From assembly GCA_012520505.1 (NCBI GenBank), contig JAAYOC010000036.1, forward strand, positions 1 through 64,000: a stretch of DNA of 64,000 nucleotides, in the 5' to 3' direction. The DNA comes from Oscillospiraceae bacterium (GTDB taxonomy: Bacteria; Bacillota; Clostridia; Oscillospirales; Acutalibacteraceae). Shown here piece by piece: positions 41,536-50,958 of the stretch. Position numbers and translations under genes: made by a program. How positions within the stretch are numbered: position 1 is the first letter of the stretch; each line of letters opens with the position of its first letter. Below the pieces are notes generated by a model that had not been told where the DNA came from, ran no database searches, and saw only the letters and a list, made by a program, of their open reading frames with translations.

Positions 41536-43341
41536 TTATCTGCTGCCGCCGCCACTGCCGCCGCCTGAGAAGCCACCGCCACCGCCAGAGGATGACCCAC
41601 CGCCTCCACCTGACGCTGCTTTTTGACCTGCATCAGCTGCACGACTGGTAGTAGACGACATTATGTCTGCCATTCTTATAACATTATAGAAAGATATATC
41701 GCTACCTACATCGCTCTGAAATTCTTTTAAAATATTTGGATTTAGCTCTTCTAACTGTTTTGCCACCTCTTTTGCAATTCCGAATAATCCTGCAAAAACT
41801 AGGTAATCTTTCCACAAAGTAATTTCTTTTATTTCTCTTTCGCCCAAAAGAGTAAAATCTTTTAAATATCTTTTGAATCCTAAAATTTTTAGAAGTTTTT
41901 CCTTGCCACCCGGAAGAATTGTATATGATTTTTTACCTCTAAAGAAGGCTTTAACCCCGGTATTCTCCGACACTAAAAGGATGCTTTCTTCAATGAGCCC
42001 ATATGCACCATCTTTAGCAGCATCTTCCAGAAGGCTGAAATATCTATCATAGTTCTTTTTCGCATACTCTTCTAACTCTTTTTCTTGTAAAATATCATCC
42101 GTCCCCGCTGCTGCTTTTAAATATCCATAAACTAAAATTTCAGAAATTGATGTACCGGTAGGTAAAAATTCTGTCTTAAAAACTATTGAGTTTTGCATCT
42201 TTGTTCCAAGATTCAAAAAGCTTTTAGCTTCTGTCTGTTTGAAAGCAATGTGTTTCTCATATAGCCATTTTAAGAGATATGCAGTAAACAAATCCCTGTT
42301 TTTCTCTGTAGCATTTAAACAATATAATCCTGCATAAGTTGCTTCAAGATTTTTGTTAAAAGGAATCTCTCTGGAATAGTCAACATTCTTTCTTTCGGGA
42401 CCTGAAATCTTTACCTTTGGTAAGGCATCAGTAACTTTTCTCCCTTTAAATAAAAAAGCAAAAACAAAAGGTATACCAAAGGCTAATATGTAATAAAAAA
42501 TCTCACGCAACATATAAGGAAATGCTCCATTGTCATTTTCCTTATATGAACTTCCCTTTTTTGCTGTCTTTACAAGTTCTTCAAAAGTTCCACTTCCCGA
42601 TTTTGTAGGCTTAAAGAGCCCTTTGTCAAATCCGGAAACAACCGTCATATGCGATGATTCGGAATTATATTCTTCGCCCTTTGCAGTTGCAAGAATATAG
42701 CCGTTTTGGCCTTCATCCTTAACAAATTTAATCTTTCCAGTATTACCAAAAGCCCAAATCCTTGCATTATCTTTTGTAATATCAAAAGGTGCAGTAATTT
42801 TTACGGAGACATTTTTTGGGATAGCACTGAGCTTATCGTTTACAAATCTCCAGTTAAAACCGTCCTTGTCGCTATAAGCATCAACAACCTCTGTCACATG
42901 GTATGAAACGGTAAACTTATGTCTACCATAAGTGCCTATTCCCCAGCAAAGTTCCAAACCATTTTGAGTTTTATTAGGGGTTGTTCCGCACATATTTGCC
43001 TTTTGCTCACGAGAAGCATTGACGTTCCAGTTATCACCTATATTGCTAAACTCTTGTCCATTTTCAGAAACCTTAAAATCTGTAATTTTACTTCCGTTCA
43101 AATTTCCTTTGATTAAATACCATTCAGTACCGTTAGTTGAAGGGGAAATCTCTACATCCCAAACCTCTGTTATATCTGCAGAGCCATCCTCATTAAGACT
43201 GACATCTATTTTTATATCATAAATCTCATATCCGTCCTCAGCATTTACAGTTAAAGACAGAAGTCCTATTAAAGATATTACAATCAGAAAAATTGTGAAA
43301 AATCTTATATGCAGTTTTTTTAGGGTCTTTACATTATTCAT
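41536..43341 (-). CDS. DUF2207 membrane protein, paralog 2
   Basis: 601 residues. A signal peptide/anchor (about 13-33) is followed by an extracytoplasmic DUF2207 domain (YEIYDIKIDVSLNEDGSAD, ITEVWDVEI, WNVNASREQKANMCG), a transmembrane segment near 283-303, a cytoplasmic helical part and a glycine/serine tail (SGGGGGSSSGGGGGFSGG). Such tails end many DUF2207/TPM-related proteins. The function is unknown; association with LemA suggests an envelope role. It is closely similar throughout to the gene at 43387-45246, so the pair is a tandem duplication. Confidence 0.85.
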   Translation of the reverse strand: MNNVKTLKKLHIRFFTIFLIVISLIGLLSLTVNAEDGYEIYDIKIDVSLNEDGSADITEVWDVEISPSTNGTEWYLIKGNLNGSKITDFKVSENGQEFSNIGDNWNVNASREQKANMCGTTPNKTQNGLELCWGIGTYGRHKFTVSYHVTEVVDAYSDKDGFNWRFVNDKLSAIPKNVSVKITAPFDITKDNARIWAFGNTGKIKFVKDEGQNGYILATAKGEEYNSESSHMTVVSGFDKGLFKPTKSGSGTFEELVKTAKKGSSYKENDNGAFPYMLREIFYYILAFGIPFVFAFLFKGRKVTDALPKVKISGPERKNVDYSREIPFNKNLEATYAGLYCLNATEKNRDLFTAYLLKWLYEKHIAFKQTEAKSFLNLGTKMQNSIVFKTEFLPTGTSISEILVYGYLKAAAGTDDILQEKELEEYAKKNYDRYFSLLEDAAKDGAYGLIEESILLVSENTGVKAFFRGKKSYTILPGGKEKLLKILGFKRYLKDFTLLGEREIKEITLWKDYLVFAGLFGIAKEVAKQLEELNPNILKEFQSDVGSDISFYNVIRMADIMSSTTSRAADAGQKAASGGGGGSSSGGGGGFSGGGSGGGSR

Positions 43342-43386
43342 GTTTTTCCCTCTTTACTGGCAAACTATACTGTCTGTTATGCAAAT

Positions 43387-45246
43387 TTACCTTCCACCGC
43401 CGCCACTGCCGCCGCCTGAGAAGCCGCCACCGCCGCCAAAGGAAGCTCCACCACCGCCACCGGATGAAGAAGCATTTGCTGCATTTTGAGCTGACGTTGC
43501 AGCTCTGCTGGAGGTATTAGACATTATGTTTATCATTGCTAAAGTGCTATAGAAGTCTGTATCGGGATCCATTCCTCTTTGCATCTCTGCAAAAATTTCA
43601 GGATTTAAATTTTCAAACTGTTTTGCCACCTCTTTTGCTATTCCAAAAAGACCTGCAAACACAAGATAATCTTTCCATAAAGCAACTTCTTTTACTTCTC
43701 TTTCGCTTAAAAGGGTATAGTCCTTTAAATATTTTTTAAAACCGAGGATTTTTAGCAGTTTTTCTTTTGAGCCATCAACAGGCAAATAAATCTTCTTTCC
43801 TTTGATAAGTGCTTTTATACCTTTGTTTTCTATCACAGAAAATAATTTTTCTTCAAAAAGCCCTTTTTTGCCTTCGTCTATTGCGGTTGTTAAAAGTTCA
43901 AAATATTTATCATAGTTCTTTTTCGCATACTTCTCTAATTCTTTTTCTTGAAGAATAGTATCTCTTCCTGCCGCTTCTCTTAAATAATGAAATACACGAG
44001 CCTCAGATTCTGTTGCTGTTTTTGGTACAAATCCGGTCGTAAAAATTATTGAATTTTCCATCTTTTTTCCAAGATTTAAAAAGGTCTTAGCCTCAGTTTC
44101 TTTAAATGTGATATGTCCTTCATTTACCCATTTTAAAAGATAAGCAGAAATTAAATCACTATTTTTCTTTGATTCGCCTATACAGCGAAGACCTGCAAAA
44201 GTTTTTTCTAAATTTTTGTTAAAAGGGATTTCTCTGGAATAATCAACATTCTTTTTTTCAGCACTTGAAACTTTTACTCTTGGCAAGGCATCCGGATTGG
44301 TTCTTTTTGCAGCGACAACAAAGGCAAATATCATACCAACCATCATAAGAACACTAAAGACCTTTCCTAACATGGCTAAGATAAAGTCTAAAACACCACC
44401 TAAGCCATTACTCCAGCCATTTTGGGAATTTTCTTCATAGTTGTTATCGTAAGAGCTACCAGTTTTTGCTGTCTCTACAAGGTCTTCAAAAGTACCATCC
44501 ATTGTTCTCGCAGGTTTAAATAGTTCTTTATTGAAACCAGAAACAATTGTCATATGAGAAGAATAAGAATTATATTCGTCACCTGATGCTGTGGCATATA
44601 TATATCCGTTTTGACCATCTTCCTTCATAAAATGAATAGTTCCGGTATTACCAAAAGCCCAAATTCTTGCATTTTCTTCTGTTATATCAAAAGGTGCAGT
44701 TATTTTTACAGAAACACTTTGTGGTATTGCACTGAGTTCATCATTTACAAATCTCCAATTAAACCCATCTTTGTCACTATAAGCATCAACCACTTCTGTT
44801 ATATGATAAGATACAGTAAATTTATGTCTGCCATACTCACCTATTCCCCAACAAAGTTCTAAACCTTCTTGATCAGTATTAGGGGTTGTTCCACATTTAT
44901 AAGCTTTTTGGCTACGCGAAGCATTGATATTCCAATTATCACCAACATATGCAAACTCACGGTCATTTTCAAAAACCTTAAAATTACTAATTTTACTGCC
45001 GTTCAAATAACCTTTTATCAGATACCATTCCGTACCATTAGTAGAAGAATCAATCTCTACATCCCAAACTTCTGTTATGTCTGCGGAGCCATCTTCATTG
45101 AGTTTTACGTTTATTTGTATGTCATAAATCTCATATCCACTTTTGGCACTTGCCACTAAAGACAAGAACCCCATCAAAGATATTACAATCAAAATAATTG
45201 TAAACAATCTCAAATAAACATTTTTGAAATATTTTGCATTAACCAT
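43387..45246 (-). CDS. DUF2207 membrane protein, paralog 1
   Basis: 619 residues with the same architecture as its neighbour: signal peptide (about 12-34), DUF2207 domain beginning YEIYDIQINVKLNEDGSAD, transmembrane segment near 288-312, cytoplasmic region with SREIPFNKNLEKTFAGL and ALWKDYLVFAGLFGIAKEVA, and a Gly/Ser-rich tail. Differences cluster in the linker before the transmembrane helix. It starts behind GAGG and follows lemA. The glycine tail DNA creates long proline-rich shadow readings on the other strand, which are not genes. Confidence 0.85.
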   Translation of the reverse strand: MVNAKYFKNVYLRLFTIILIVISLMGFLSLVASAKSGYEIYDIQINVKLNEDGSADITEVWDVEIDSSTNGTEWYLIKGYLNGSKISNFKVFENDREFAYVGDNWNINASRSQKAYKCGTTPNTDQEGLELCWGIGEYGRHKFTVSYHITEVVDAYSDKDGFNWRFVNDELSAIPQSVSVKITAPFDITEENARIWAFGNTGTIHFMKEDGQNGYIYATASGDEYNSYSSHMTIVSGFNKELFKPARTMDGTFEDLVETAKTGSSYDNNYEENSQNGWSNGLGGVLDFILAMLGKVFSVLMMVGMIFAFVVAAKRTNPDALPRVKVSSAEKKNVDYSREIPFNKNLEKTFAGLRCIGESKKNSDLISAYLLKWVNEGHITFKETEAKTFLNLGKKMENSIIFTTGFVPKTATESEARVFHYLREAAGRDTILQEKELEKYAKKNYDKYFELLTTAIDEGKKGLFEEKLFSVIENKGIKALIKGKKIYLPVDGSKEKLLKILGFKKYLKDYTLLSEREVKEVALWKDYLVFAGLFGIAKEVAKQFENLNPEIFAEMQRGMDPDTDFYSTLAMINIMSNTSSRAATSAQNAANASSSGGGGGASFGGGGGFSGGGSGGGGR

Positions 45247-45270
45247 AATTTACGCCTCAGTAATAACCTA

Positions 45271-45294
45271 TCCCCTGACTGCGTACAATCAGGG
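45271..45294. terminator. Hairpin between lemA and the DUF2207 gene
   Basis: CCCCTGA (45271-45277), 10-nt loop, TCAGGGG (45288-45294). The T-rich side lies on the plus strand, so for the leftward transcript it is more likely an mRNA processing or attenuation structure than a strong terminator. Confidence 0.5.
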
Positions 45295-45360
45295 GCGATT
45301 ATTTTTGTTCTTTCCTAGCCCTCTTCTTTACCATTAATTTTAACTTTTAAACTATACCGT

Positions 45361-45930
45361 TTATTTTGTAGCTGTAAGATTAGGCATATCAGTTTTTTCT
45401 TCCGGAGTATCGAGATAATCCTTAACTTTGAACTTAAGAATAGAAGCAATGATGCTACTTGGGAATTGTCTTACAAGGCGGTTATACTTAGTGATTGAGT
45501 CATTAAATACCATCCTTGACATACGAACATTTTCTTCATACTCAGTAACATTGCCCATTGTTTGTGAATAGAGAGATGCAGCTTTTAAATCCGGATATTG
45601 CTCAACAACAGCCATAATATGAGACATAGCATCTGTAAGTAAATTTTCCTGTGCATTTACTTCACCCGCTCCACTCGAACGAGTAATAGGCTGACGCTTC
45701 GCAATAATGTCACTTAAAGCTTTGTACTCATGTTCTGAATACTCTCTTGTAAGTCCGGCAATTTGAATTAATGCATCCCAACGACTATTTTGTTGTACTC
45801 CGATTTGTGAAAGTGCATTTTGAGCCATTTCATCCAAATTTACTAATTTTTGTTGAACTTTGATTGCCCAAGCAATAAGGCCTACTAAAACGGCTCCAAT
45901 AACTATTAAAACTATTGACCATTCAGGCAT
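45361..45930 (-). CDS. LemA-family protein
   Basis: 189 residues: an N-terminal transmembrane helix (about 5-25) and a long helical bundle with the family hallmarks VNLDEMAQNALSQIGVQ, LIQIAGLTREYSEHE, ENLLTDAMSHIMAVVEQYPDLK and the C-terminal FNDSITKYNRLVRQFPSSI. LemA proteins are membrane-attached and of unclear function, often next to DUF2207 or TPM-domain genes, as here. The ATG has AAAGGAGG upstream. Confidence 0.93.
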   Translation of the reverse strand: MPEWSIVLIVIGAVLVGLIAWAIKVQQKLVNLDEMAQNALSQIGVQQNSRWDALIQIAGLTREYSEHEYKALSDIIAKRQPITRSSGAGEVNAQENLLTDAMSHIMAVVEQYPDLKAASLYSQTMGNVTEYEENVRMSRMVFNDSITKYNRLVRQFPSSIIASILKFKVKDYLDTPEEKTDMPNLTATK

Positions 45931-45968
45931 AAAACTTCCTCCTTTTAAACAGATCGCTCTGTATTAAT

Positions 45969-46004
45969 AAAGTCTGTCCCATTTGCAATAAGACAGACTT
46001 TTTT
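45969..46004 (-). terminator. Terminator at the end of the transketolase operon
   Basis: AAAGTCTGTC (45969-45978), 13-nt loop, GACAGACTTT (45992-46001). Followed by TATTAATA on the minus strand and TTTT on the plus strand; it isolates lemA from the operon upstream. Confidence 0.7.
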
Positions 46005-46083
46005 GAATGTTTATTGCGATAATTAAACTATAAGTCTAATATACATCAAAAATTTAATATTAACTACACTTTTTACAGTTAAA

Positions 46084-47031
46084 TTACTTTCTTTTAACAA
46101 CATCTTTAGCTGCTTTAACAATGTGCGCTGCATCAAGGCCAAACTCGTGAAGAAGATCTACAGCCGGACCTGATTTACCAAAGGTGTCATTTACACCGAC
46201 ACGAGCTATTGGTGTTGGAAGCTTCTCTGAAAGAAGTTCAGCGACAGCACCACCGAGACCACCGATAATACTATGTTCTTCAGCAACAACGATGCAACCA
46301 CAATCTCTTGCAGCTGCAAGAACTGCTTTTTCATCAAGAGGCTTGATTGTATGTACGTTTACAACTCTAGCACTAATACCCTTATCCTTAAGTTCTTCAG
46401 CTGCAATCATAGCTTCATTTACCATAAGACCGGTTGCAAGAATTGCAACATCTGTACCTTCACTGATTGTAGCAGCCTTACCCCACTTAAATTCATATGT
46501 ATCTTCATCAAAAATCTGTGGTACTGCAAGACGACCAAATCGCATATAAACGGGACCTTCATACTTTGCAGCTGCAAGAACTGCTGCCTTTGCTTCAACT
46601 GCATCAGCAGGATTTATAATTGTCATACCCGGAATTGTTCTCATAAGAGCAATATCTTCACAGCACTGGTGAGATGCACCATCTTCACCTACTGAAATGC
46701 CGGCATGAGTTGCGCAAATCTTAACATTTAAATGTGGATATCCAATTGAGTTTCTAATCTGCTCAAAAGCTCTTCCGGCAGCAAACATCGCAAAAGAACT
46801 TGCAAACACTGTATAACCTGTAAGTGAAAGACCGGCGGCAACACCAAATAAATTACTTTCAGCAATTCCTGCATTAAAGAATTTTTCCGGATATGCCTTC
46901 TTAAATACACCAGTCTTTGTAGCACCTGCTAAATCTGCGTCCATTACAATTACTTTATCGTCAATTTTTCCAAGTTCAAGGAGACCGTCACCATAGCCAT
47001 CCCTTGTAGCCTTTTTAATTACTTCAGCCAT
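46084..47031 (-). CDS. Transketolase, C-terminal subunit
   Basis: 315 residues covering the pyrimidine-binding and C-terminal domains of transketolase. The catalytic Glu region is FFNAGIAESNLFGVAAGLS and the TPP-contacting FAMFAAGRAFEQIRNS follows. Together with the N-terminal subunit it moves two-carbon units in the pentose phosphate pathway and supplies erythrose 4-phosphate to the shikimate route. The start overlaps the N-subunit stop by 1 bp (TAATG). Split transketolases are common in Clostridia and Archaea. Confidence 0.95.
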   Translation of the reverse strand: MAEVIKKATRDGYGDGLLELGKIDDKVIVMDADLAGATKTGVFKKAYPEKFFNAGIAESNLFGVAAGLSLTGYTVFASSFAMFAAGRAFEQIRNSIGYPHLNVKICATHAGISVGEDGASHQCCEDIALMRTIPGMTIINPADAVEAKAAVLAAAKYEGPVYMRFGRLAVPQIFDEDTYEFKWGKAATISEGTDVAILATGLMVNEAMIAAEELKDKGISARVVNVHTIKPLDEKAVLAAARDCGCIVVAEEHSIIGGLGGAVAELLSEKLPTPIARVGVNDTFGKSGPAVDLLHEFGLDAAHIVKAAKDVVKRK

Positions 47032-47858
47032 TATAACGCCTCCTTAAGTTCTGCCATTGCAATTTCATATTCTTCGGCATTTGGAGCTTTTCCATGCCAG
47101 CCTACTTGATTTTCCATAAATGATACGCCCTTACCTTTTATTGTCTTTGCAATAATTGCTGTTGGCTTACCTTTACAATTATCAGCTGCTTCAAAAGCTG
47201 CTGCAATTTGCTCAAAATCATGACCATCAATGTTTATTACATTAAAACCAAACGCTTCAAACTTTTCATCAATTGGATATGGTGAATTTACTTCTTCAAT
47301 TGTGCCGTCAATTTGGAGATTGTTGTTATCAACTACAACTGTTAAATTATCAAGACCTTTTGCTGCGGCAAACATTGCAGCTTCCCAAACCTGACCCTCT
47401 TGAATCTCACCATCACCAAGTATAGCGTAAACTCTGTATGCTTTTTTATTTAACTTAGCACCAAGAGCCATACCAACTGCAACAGAAATACCTTGTCCTA
47501 AAGAACCTGTGCTCATATCAACTCCAGGAGTCATATGCATTGAAGGATGCCCCTGAAGATATGAATCCGGCTTTCTTAAAGTCTTAATATCTTCAATTGG
47601 GAAAAATCCTTTAAGAGCAAGCACAGCATAAAGAGCCGGTGCTGTGTGGCCCTTAGAAAGAACCAAACGATCTCTATCCTCCGCCCTTGGATTTTTTGGG
47701 TCTACATTAAGTTTTTCCATGTAAAGATATGTAAGAATATCCGTAATGGAAAGTGAGCCGCCCGGATGACCGGACTTTGCGTTAAAGGTGCCCTCGATAA
47801 CGTTCATGCGAACACGAGCTGCATCTTTTTGGAGTTTGCTTTTTAATTCAGCATTCAT
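47031..47858 (-). CDS. Transketolase, N-terminal subunit
   Basis: 275 residues carrying the thiamine diphosphate-binding domain. The TPP motif runs from GDGEIQEGQVWEAAMFAA to LTVVVDNN; HPGGSLS and the LSKGHTAPALYAVL segment hold the conserved His residues. It begins behind GAGGGG, 2 bp after the rluD stop, so it belongs to the division/lspA/rluD transcript. Confidence 0.95.
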   Translation of the reverse strand: MNAELKSKLQKDAARVRMNVIEGTFNAKSGHPGGSLSITDILTYLYMEKLNVDPKNPRAEDRDRLVLSKGHTAPALYAVLALKGFFPIEDIKTLRKPDSYLQGHPSMHMTPGVDMSTGSLGQGISVAVGMALGAKLNKKAYRVYAILGDGEIQEGQVWEAAMFAAAKGLDNLTVVVDNNNLQIDGTIEEVNSPYPIDEKFEAFGFNVINIDGHDFEQIAAAFEAADNCKGKPTAIIAKTIKGKGVSFMENQVGWHGKAPNAEEYEIAMAELKEAL

Positions 47859-47859
47859 A

Positions 47860-48774
47860 CTATCCCCTCATTTTCCTTAAAAATTTTTCAAAATGTTCTG
47901 GAAGTGGTGCTTCAAATTCAAGATATTTACCTGTTTTTGGATGAGTAAATCCTATGCGTTCTGCGTGTAGACAATGTCCCTCAAGTTTTGGTGTATTTTT
48001 TGGGCCATATACTAAATCGCCTACAATTGGATTCCCACGATATGCCATGTGTACCCGAATTTGATGTGTGCGTCCTGTTTTTAGACTACACTTCACATAT
48101 GTAAAGTCGCCAAAGCGTTCTATTACCCAAAAATATGTAACAGCATTTCTGCCTTTTTCTGTAACTCCCATTTTTTTACGGTCTTTTTCACTACGAGCAA
48201 TTGGCACATCAATTACACCCTCATCATCTCGTATATTGCCATGAACAATTGCTTTATATTCTCTCTTAAAAGTATGTTCTTTTATTTGTTTTGCAAGATG
48301 TATATGCGATTCATCACTCTTTGCAACAACTAAAAGACCGCTGGTATCTTTATCTATACGATGTACAATTCCCGGTCTGGTATCACCATTAATTTTTGAA
48401 AGAGAATCTCCGCAATGAAACATCAACGCATTAACTAATGTACCATCTAAATTCCCAGCTGCCGGATGTACTACCATTCCTCTCGGCTTATTTACTACTA
48501 ACAAATCATCATCTTCATAAACTATAGATAGAGGAATTTCTTGTGGTTCTAAAGATATTTGTGCAGGTTTTAGAATTTCTACTTTGATTTTGTCACCAAT
48601 ACAAACTTTATAATTCTTAGTCACTAATTTTTCATTTACAAAAACTTTTTCCTCTGCTATATGTTTTTGTACTGCAGAGCGAGAAAGGCCAGCACACACT
48701 AGAGAAATCGCAACGTCTATGCGTTCTCCTGAAATGTCGTTTTCAACTGTAAATTCAAAAACGTCACTTTTCAT
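47860..48774 (-). CDS. rluD: Ribosomal large subunit pseudouridine synthase, RluA/RluD family
   Basis: 304 residues. The N-terminal S4-like domain (about 15-75) is followed by the catalytic domain with Asp in GIVHRIDKDTSGLLVVAK (about residue 140) and the KTGRTHQIRVHMAYRG segment. RluD-type enzymes make pseudouridines in 23S rRNA helix 69; B. subtilis YlyB is the positional match, lying next to lspA. The start overlaps the lspA 3' end by 11 bp. Confidence 0.93.
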   Translation of the reverse strand: MKSDVFEFTVENDISGERIDVAISLVCAGLSRSAVQKHIAEEKVFVNEKLVTKNYKVCIGDKIKVEILKPAQISLEPQEIPLSIVYEDDDLLVVNKPRGMVVHPAAGNLDGTLVNALMFHCGDSLSKINGDTRPGIVHRIDKDTSGLLVVAKSDESHIHLAKQIKEHTFKREYKAIVHGNIRDDEGVIDVPIARSEKDRKKMGVTEKGRNAVTYFWVIERFGDFTYVKCSLKTGRTHQIRVHMAYRGNPIVGDLVYGPKNTPKLEGHCLHAERIGFTHPKTGKYLEFEAPLPEHFEKFLRKMRG

Positions 48775-49234
48775 GCGATTCTTCCTTTTTTACTTTTAAA
48801 ATTACTGACAATATTAAAAATACAGCACCAATTGTGACTAATATATCCGCAAAATTAAAAACTGCATAATCAATAAACGTAAGTTCAATAAAATCAATAA
48901 CAAAGCCTCTATACAATCTATCTATTAAATTTCCAATTCCACCTGCAACTATTAAAATCAACGAAACTTGTTGTATTTTATTTTCAGCTTTATCAAGCAT
49001 CAAAAAAATGATTATGCCAATAATTAAAATTGCAGTAAAAATTAAAAGAAACAACTGATTACCACTAAGCATACTAAATGCTGCGCCTGTGTTTTCAGCA
49101 TAACGGAACTGCAAAATTCCGTCAATTACAGTAGCAGCATTTTTGTATTTTAGATTGATAAGCACTAAGTACTTCGTAAGTTGATCAACACCTACAAGTA
49201 AGACAATAAATATGAAATATATTGCCCTTTTCAT
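48764..49234 (-). CDS. lspA: Signal peptidase II (lipoprotein signal peptidase)
   Basis: 156 residues with four transmembrane helices. Family boxes ENTGAAFSML (with the conserved Asn) and the two catalytic Asp residues in GGIGNLIDRLYRG and FNFADILVTIGA are present. It cleaves prolipoproteins after diacylglyceryl modification at the outer face of the membrane. The ATG has GAGGAC upstream and follows divIVA after 3 bp. Confidence 0.96.
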   Translation of the reverse strand: MKRAIYFIFIVLLVGVDQLTKYLVLINLKYKNAATVIDGILQFRYAENTGAAFSMLSGNQLFLLIFTAILIIGIIIFLMLDKAENKIQQVSLILIVAGGIGNLIDRLYRGFVIDFIELTFIDYAVFNFADILVTIGAVFLILSVILKVKKEESHEK

Positions 49235-49237
49235 TAC

Positions 49238-50392
49238 TTAGTCCTCACTTTTTTCATTTTCATCTTCTTCGAAATCTTCATCTTCATCGAATTCTTCGTC
49301 ATCATCAGCAAAAAGATCTTTTCCGGAATCAATATCCTCAAATTCTTTCTCGTCACCAAGATAATCTTCTATATCTGCATCTTCAAACTCGGAATCATCA
49401 AATTCTGTTTCATCAAAATCTACATCTTCATCTAATTTATCGTCAGTGTCATCATTAAACTCTATTACCTCTTCAGCAACGAGAGTTGTAAAGGTTGCTT
49501 CCTCTGCAGACGCTTCAAGTATGTCTAACTCTTCAGGCTCTTCAGGCTTTTCTGACTCTTCAGGCTCTTCTGACTCTTCAGGCTCTTCCAATTTTTCCGT
49601 AGTTTCTATCTTTTCGGCTTCTTCTGCTTCTTCAGTTTTTGCTTCCACCTTTTCTTCTTCAGCCTTCACAGAATCAGCCGTAGCTTCTTCTGCTTCTTCC
49701 GTTTCATCTTCTTCGGCTACTTCTTCAGCTACTTCTTTAGCTTCTTCTATTTTTGCATGAGCAGCAGCAACCTCTGCTGAAAAATCAGGTGTATATTCAA
49801 GAAGTTTAATCTGTGTTTCATAAGTTTCCATAAGCTGAGCACGAACTTTTGCAGATTCTTCTTTTATCTTCATCAAATAATCAAGCTCTTTGTCAGCCTC
49901 TTCTTTAACTATATTAACTTGTTCATCATAAATCTCTTGAGCCTTTGCAAGAAGCTTTGTTGCATTTGTCTGTGCTAACTTTAAAGTTTCTTCCGCACGC
50001 TCATTTGCAGAATCGATAATTTTGGCAGCATCAAGATTTGCTTTGTCAATTATCTCAGTAGTCTTATCATCGAGTATAGTTTTAGTATTTTTTACTTTTT
50101 CTTCTATATTCTCAATGATTTTTTTAGCTTCGGCCTGTGCCTCTTCTAAAATTGAATCCTTCATACGTTCTGCTGTAAGAAGTGCATTTCTAATATTATC
50201 CTCATCCGCTTTGTATTGTGCCAATCTATCTGCAATCAGATTAATTTTTTTAACAAGTTCACCGTTTTCACGAAAAGCCTGCTCATAAGAAGCATAAACC
50301 TCTTCCATAAACTCGTCTACATCGTTTGCTCTATAAGCATTTCTTCCAGCAGCTTGAAAAACGTGTCCCTTTATTTGTTTTGGCGTAAGCAT
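49238..50392 (-). CDS. divIVA: DivIVA domain protein with long acidic tail
   Basis: 384 residues. The N-terminal domain reads MLTPKQIKGHVFQAAGR then YRANDVDEFMEEVYASYEQAF, the standard DivIVA membrane-curvature motif. A coiled coil extends to about residue 200. The last 170 residues are extraordinarily acidic (Glu/Asp), with EEPEESEEPEESEKPEEPEE and many DxxE runs, much longer than in B. subtilis DivIVA (about 164 residues). It marks poles and septa and recruits division or wall enzymes. A GGAGGGG site precedes the ATG. Confidence 0.92.
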   Translation of the reverse strand: MLTPKQIKGHVFQAAGRNAYRANDVDEFMEEVYASYEQAFRENGELVKKINLIADRLAQYKADEDNIRNALLTAERMKDSILEEAQAEAKKIIENIEEKVKNTKTILDDKTTEIIDKANLDAAKIIDSANERAEETLKLAQTNATKLLAKAQEIYDEQVNIVKEEADKELDYLMKIKEESAKVRAQLMETYETQIKLLEYTPDFSAEVAAAHAKIEEAKEVAEEVAEEDETEEAEEATADSVKAEEEKVEAKTEEAEEAEKIETTEKLEEPEESEEPEESEKPEEPEELDILEASAEEATFTTLVAEEVIEFNDDTDDKLDEDVDFDETEFDDSEFEDADIEDYLGDEKEFEDIDSGKDLFADDDEEFDEDEDFEEDENEKSED

Positions 50393-50420
50393 GTCGTAAT
50401 CCCCTCCAAATTTAAAAGTA

Positions 50421-50448
50421 AGGGCACGCCGGTAATTTGGTGTGCCCT
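50421..50448 (-). terminator. Hairpin between sepF and divIVA
   Basis: AGGGCACGCC (50421-50430) pairs with GGTGTGCCCT (50439-50448) with one wobble, 8-nt loop. On the minus strand TACTTTTAAA follows. It may partly terminate after sepF and set divIVA levels. Confidence 0.7.
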
Positions 50449-50459
50449 AAATGTCTGTT

Positions 50460-50939
50460 TTATGACTGGAAGAACATTGCTCCGCTTTCAATTTCATCAA
50501 GAAGGTCACCCGAAACATTTACGTTATAAGGAGTGATGATGAAAGTGCTATTAGCAACTCTCTTGAGCTGACCACCATTTGCATATGCAACACCGGAAAG
50601 GAAATCAATAAGTCTACGTGCTACATCGCGGTTGGCTGACTCAAGATTAAGCACAACTGTTCTCTTTTCATTAAGGTTATCGGCAATTGCAGAAGCATCA
50701 TCAAAACGTTCCGGCTTCGCAAGAACAACTTGGAGCATTGCCTTTTGTGGCATATTCACAACATTGCTACCCGCACCACCCGGACGACGTGGCGACGGGG
50801 CTTGATAATCGGTATCCGCATATCCGCCATGGCCATAATGGTCATCTTCGTAACCTTCATAACCTTCCATTTTTTCGCCGTATTCATCCTCTGGCTCAAA
50901 ACCTGTAATTGTCCTAATCTTGTCGATAAAGCTACTCAT
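50460..50939 (-). CDS. sepF: Cell division protein SepF
   Basis: 159 residues. An N-terminal amphipathic helix (MSSFIDKIRTITGF) for membrane binding, a flexible Gly/Tyr/His-rich linker (about 15-60) and the C-terminal SepF domain with AIADNLNEKRTVVLNLE, ANRDVARRLIDFLSGVAYA and TFIITPYNVNVSGD. It bundles FtsZ filaments and anchors them to the membrane. The start has CTGGAGGA upstream. It sits between yggS and divIVA as in other Firmicutes, but ylmG and ylmH are absent. Confidence 0.96.
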   Translation of the reverse strand: MSSFIDKIRTITGFEPEDEYGEKMEGYEGYEDDHYGHGGYADTDYQAPSPRRPGGAGSNVVNMPQKAMLQVVLAKPERFDDASAIADNLNEKRTVVLNLESANRDVARRLIDFLSGVAYANGGQLKRVANSTFIITPYNVNVSGDLLDEIESGAMFFQS

Positions 50940-50958
50940 TTAAACTGTCCTCCAGTTT

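Noticed and set aside
43295..43489. Proline-rich plus-strand reading frame opposite the DUF2207 glycine tail
   Set aside because: The Pro runs are the antisense of GGC/GGT glycine codons; no independent gene signals.
49446..49760. Ser-rich plus-strand reading frame opposite the divIVA acidic tail
   Set aside because: It is the antisense of Glu/Asp codons in divIVA (GAA/GAG read as TTC/CTC in other frames); no ribosome site or family resemblance.
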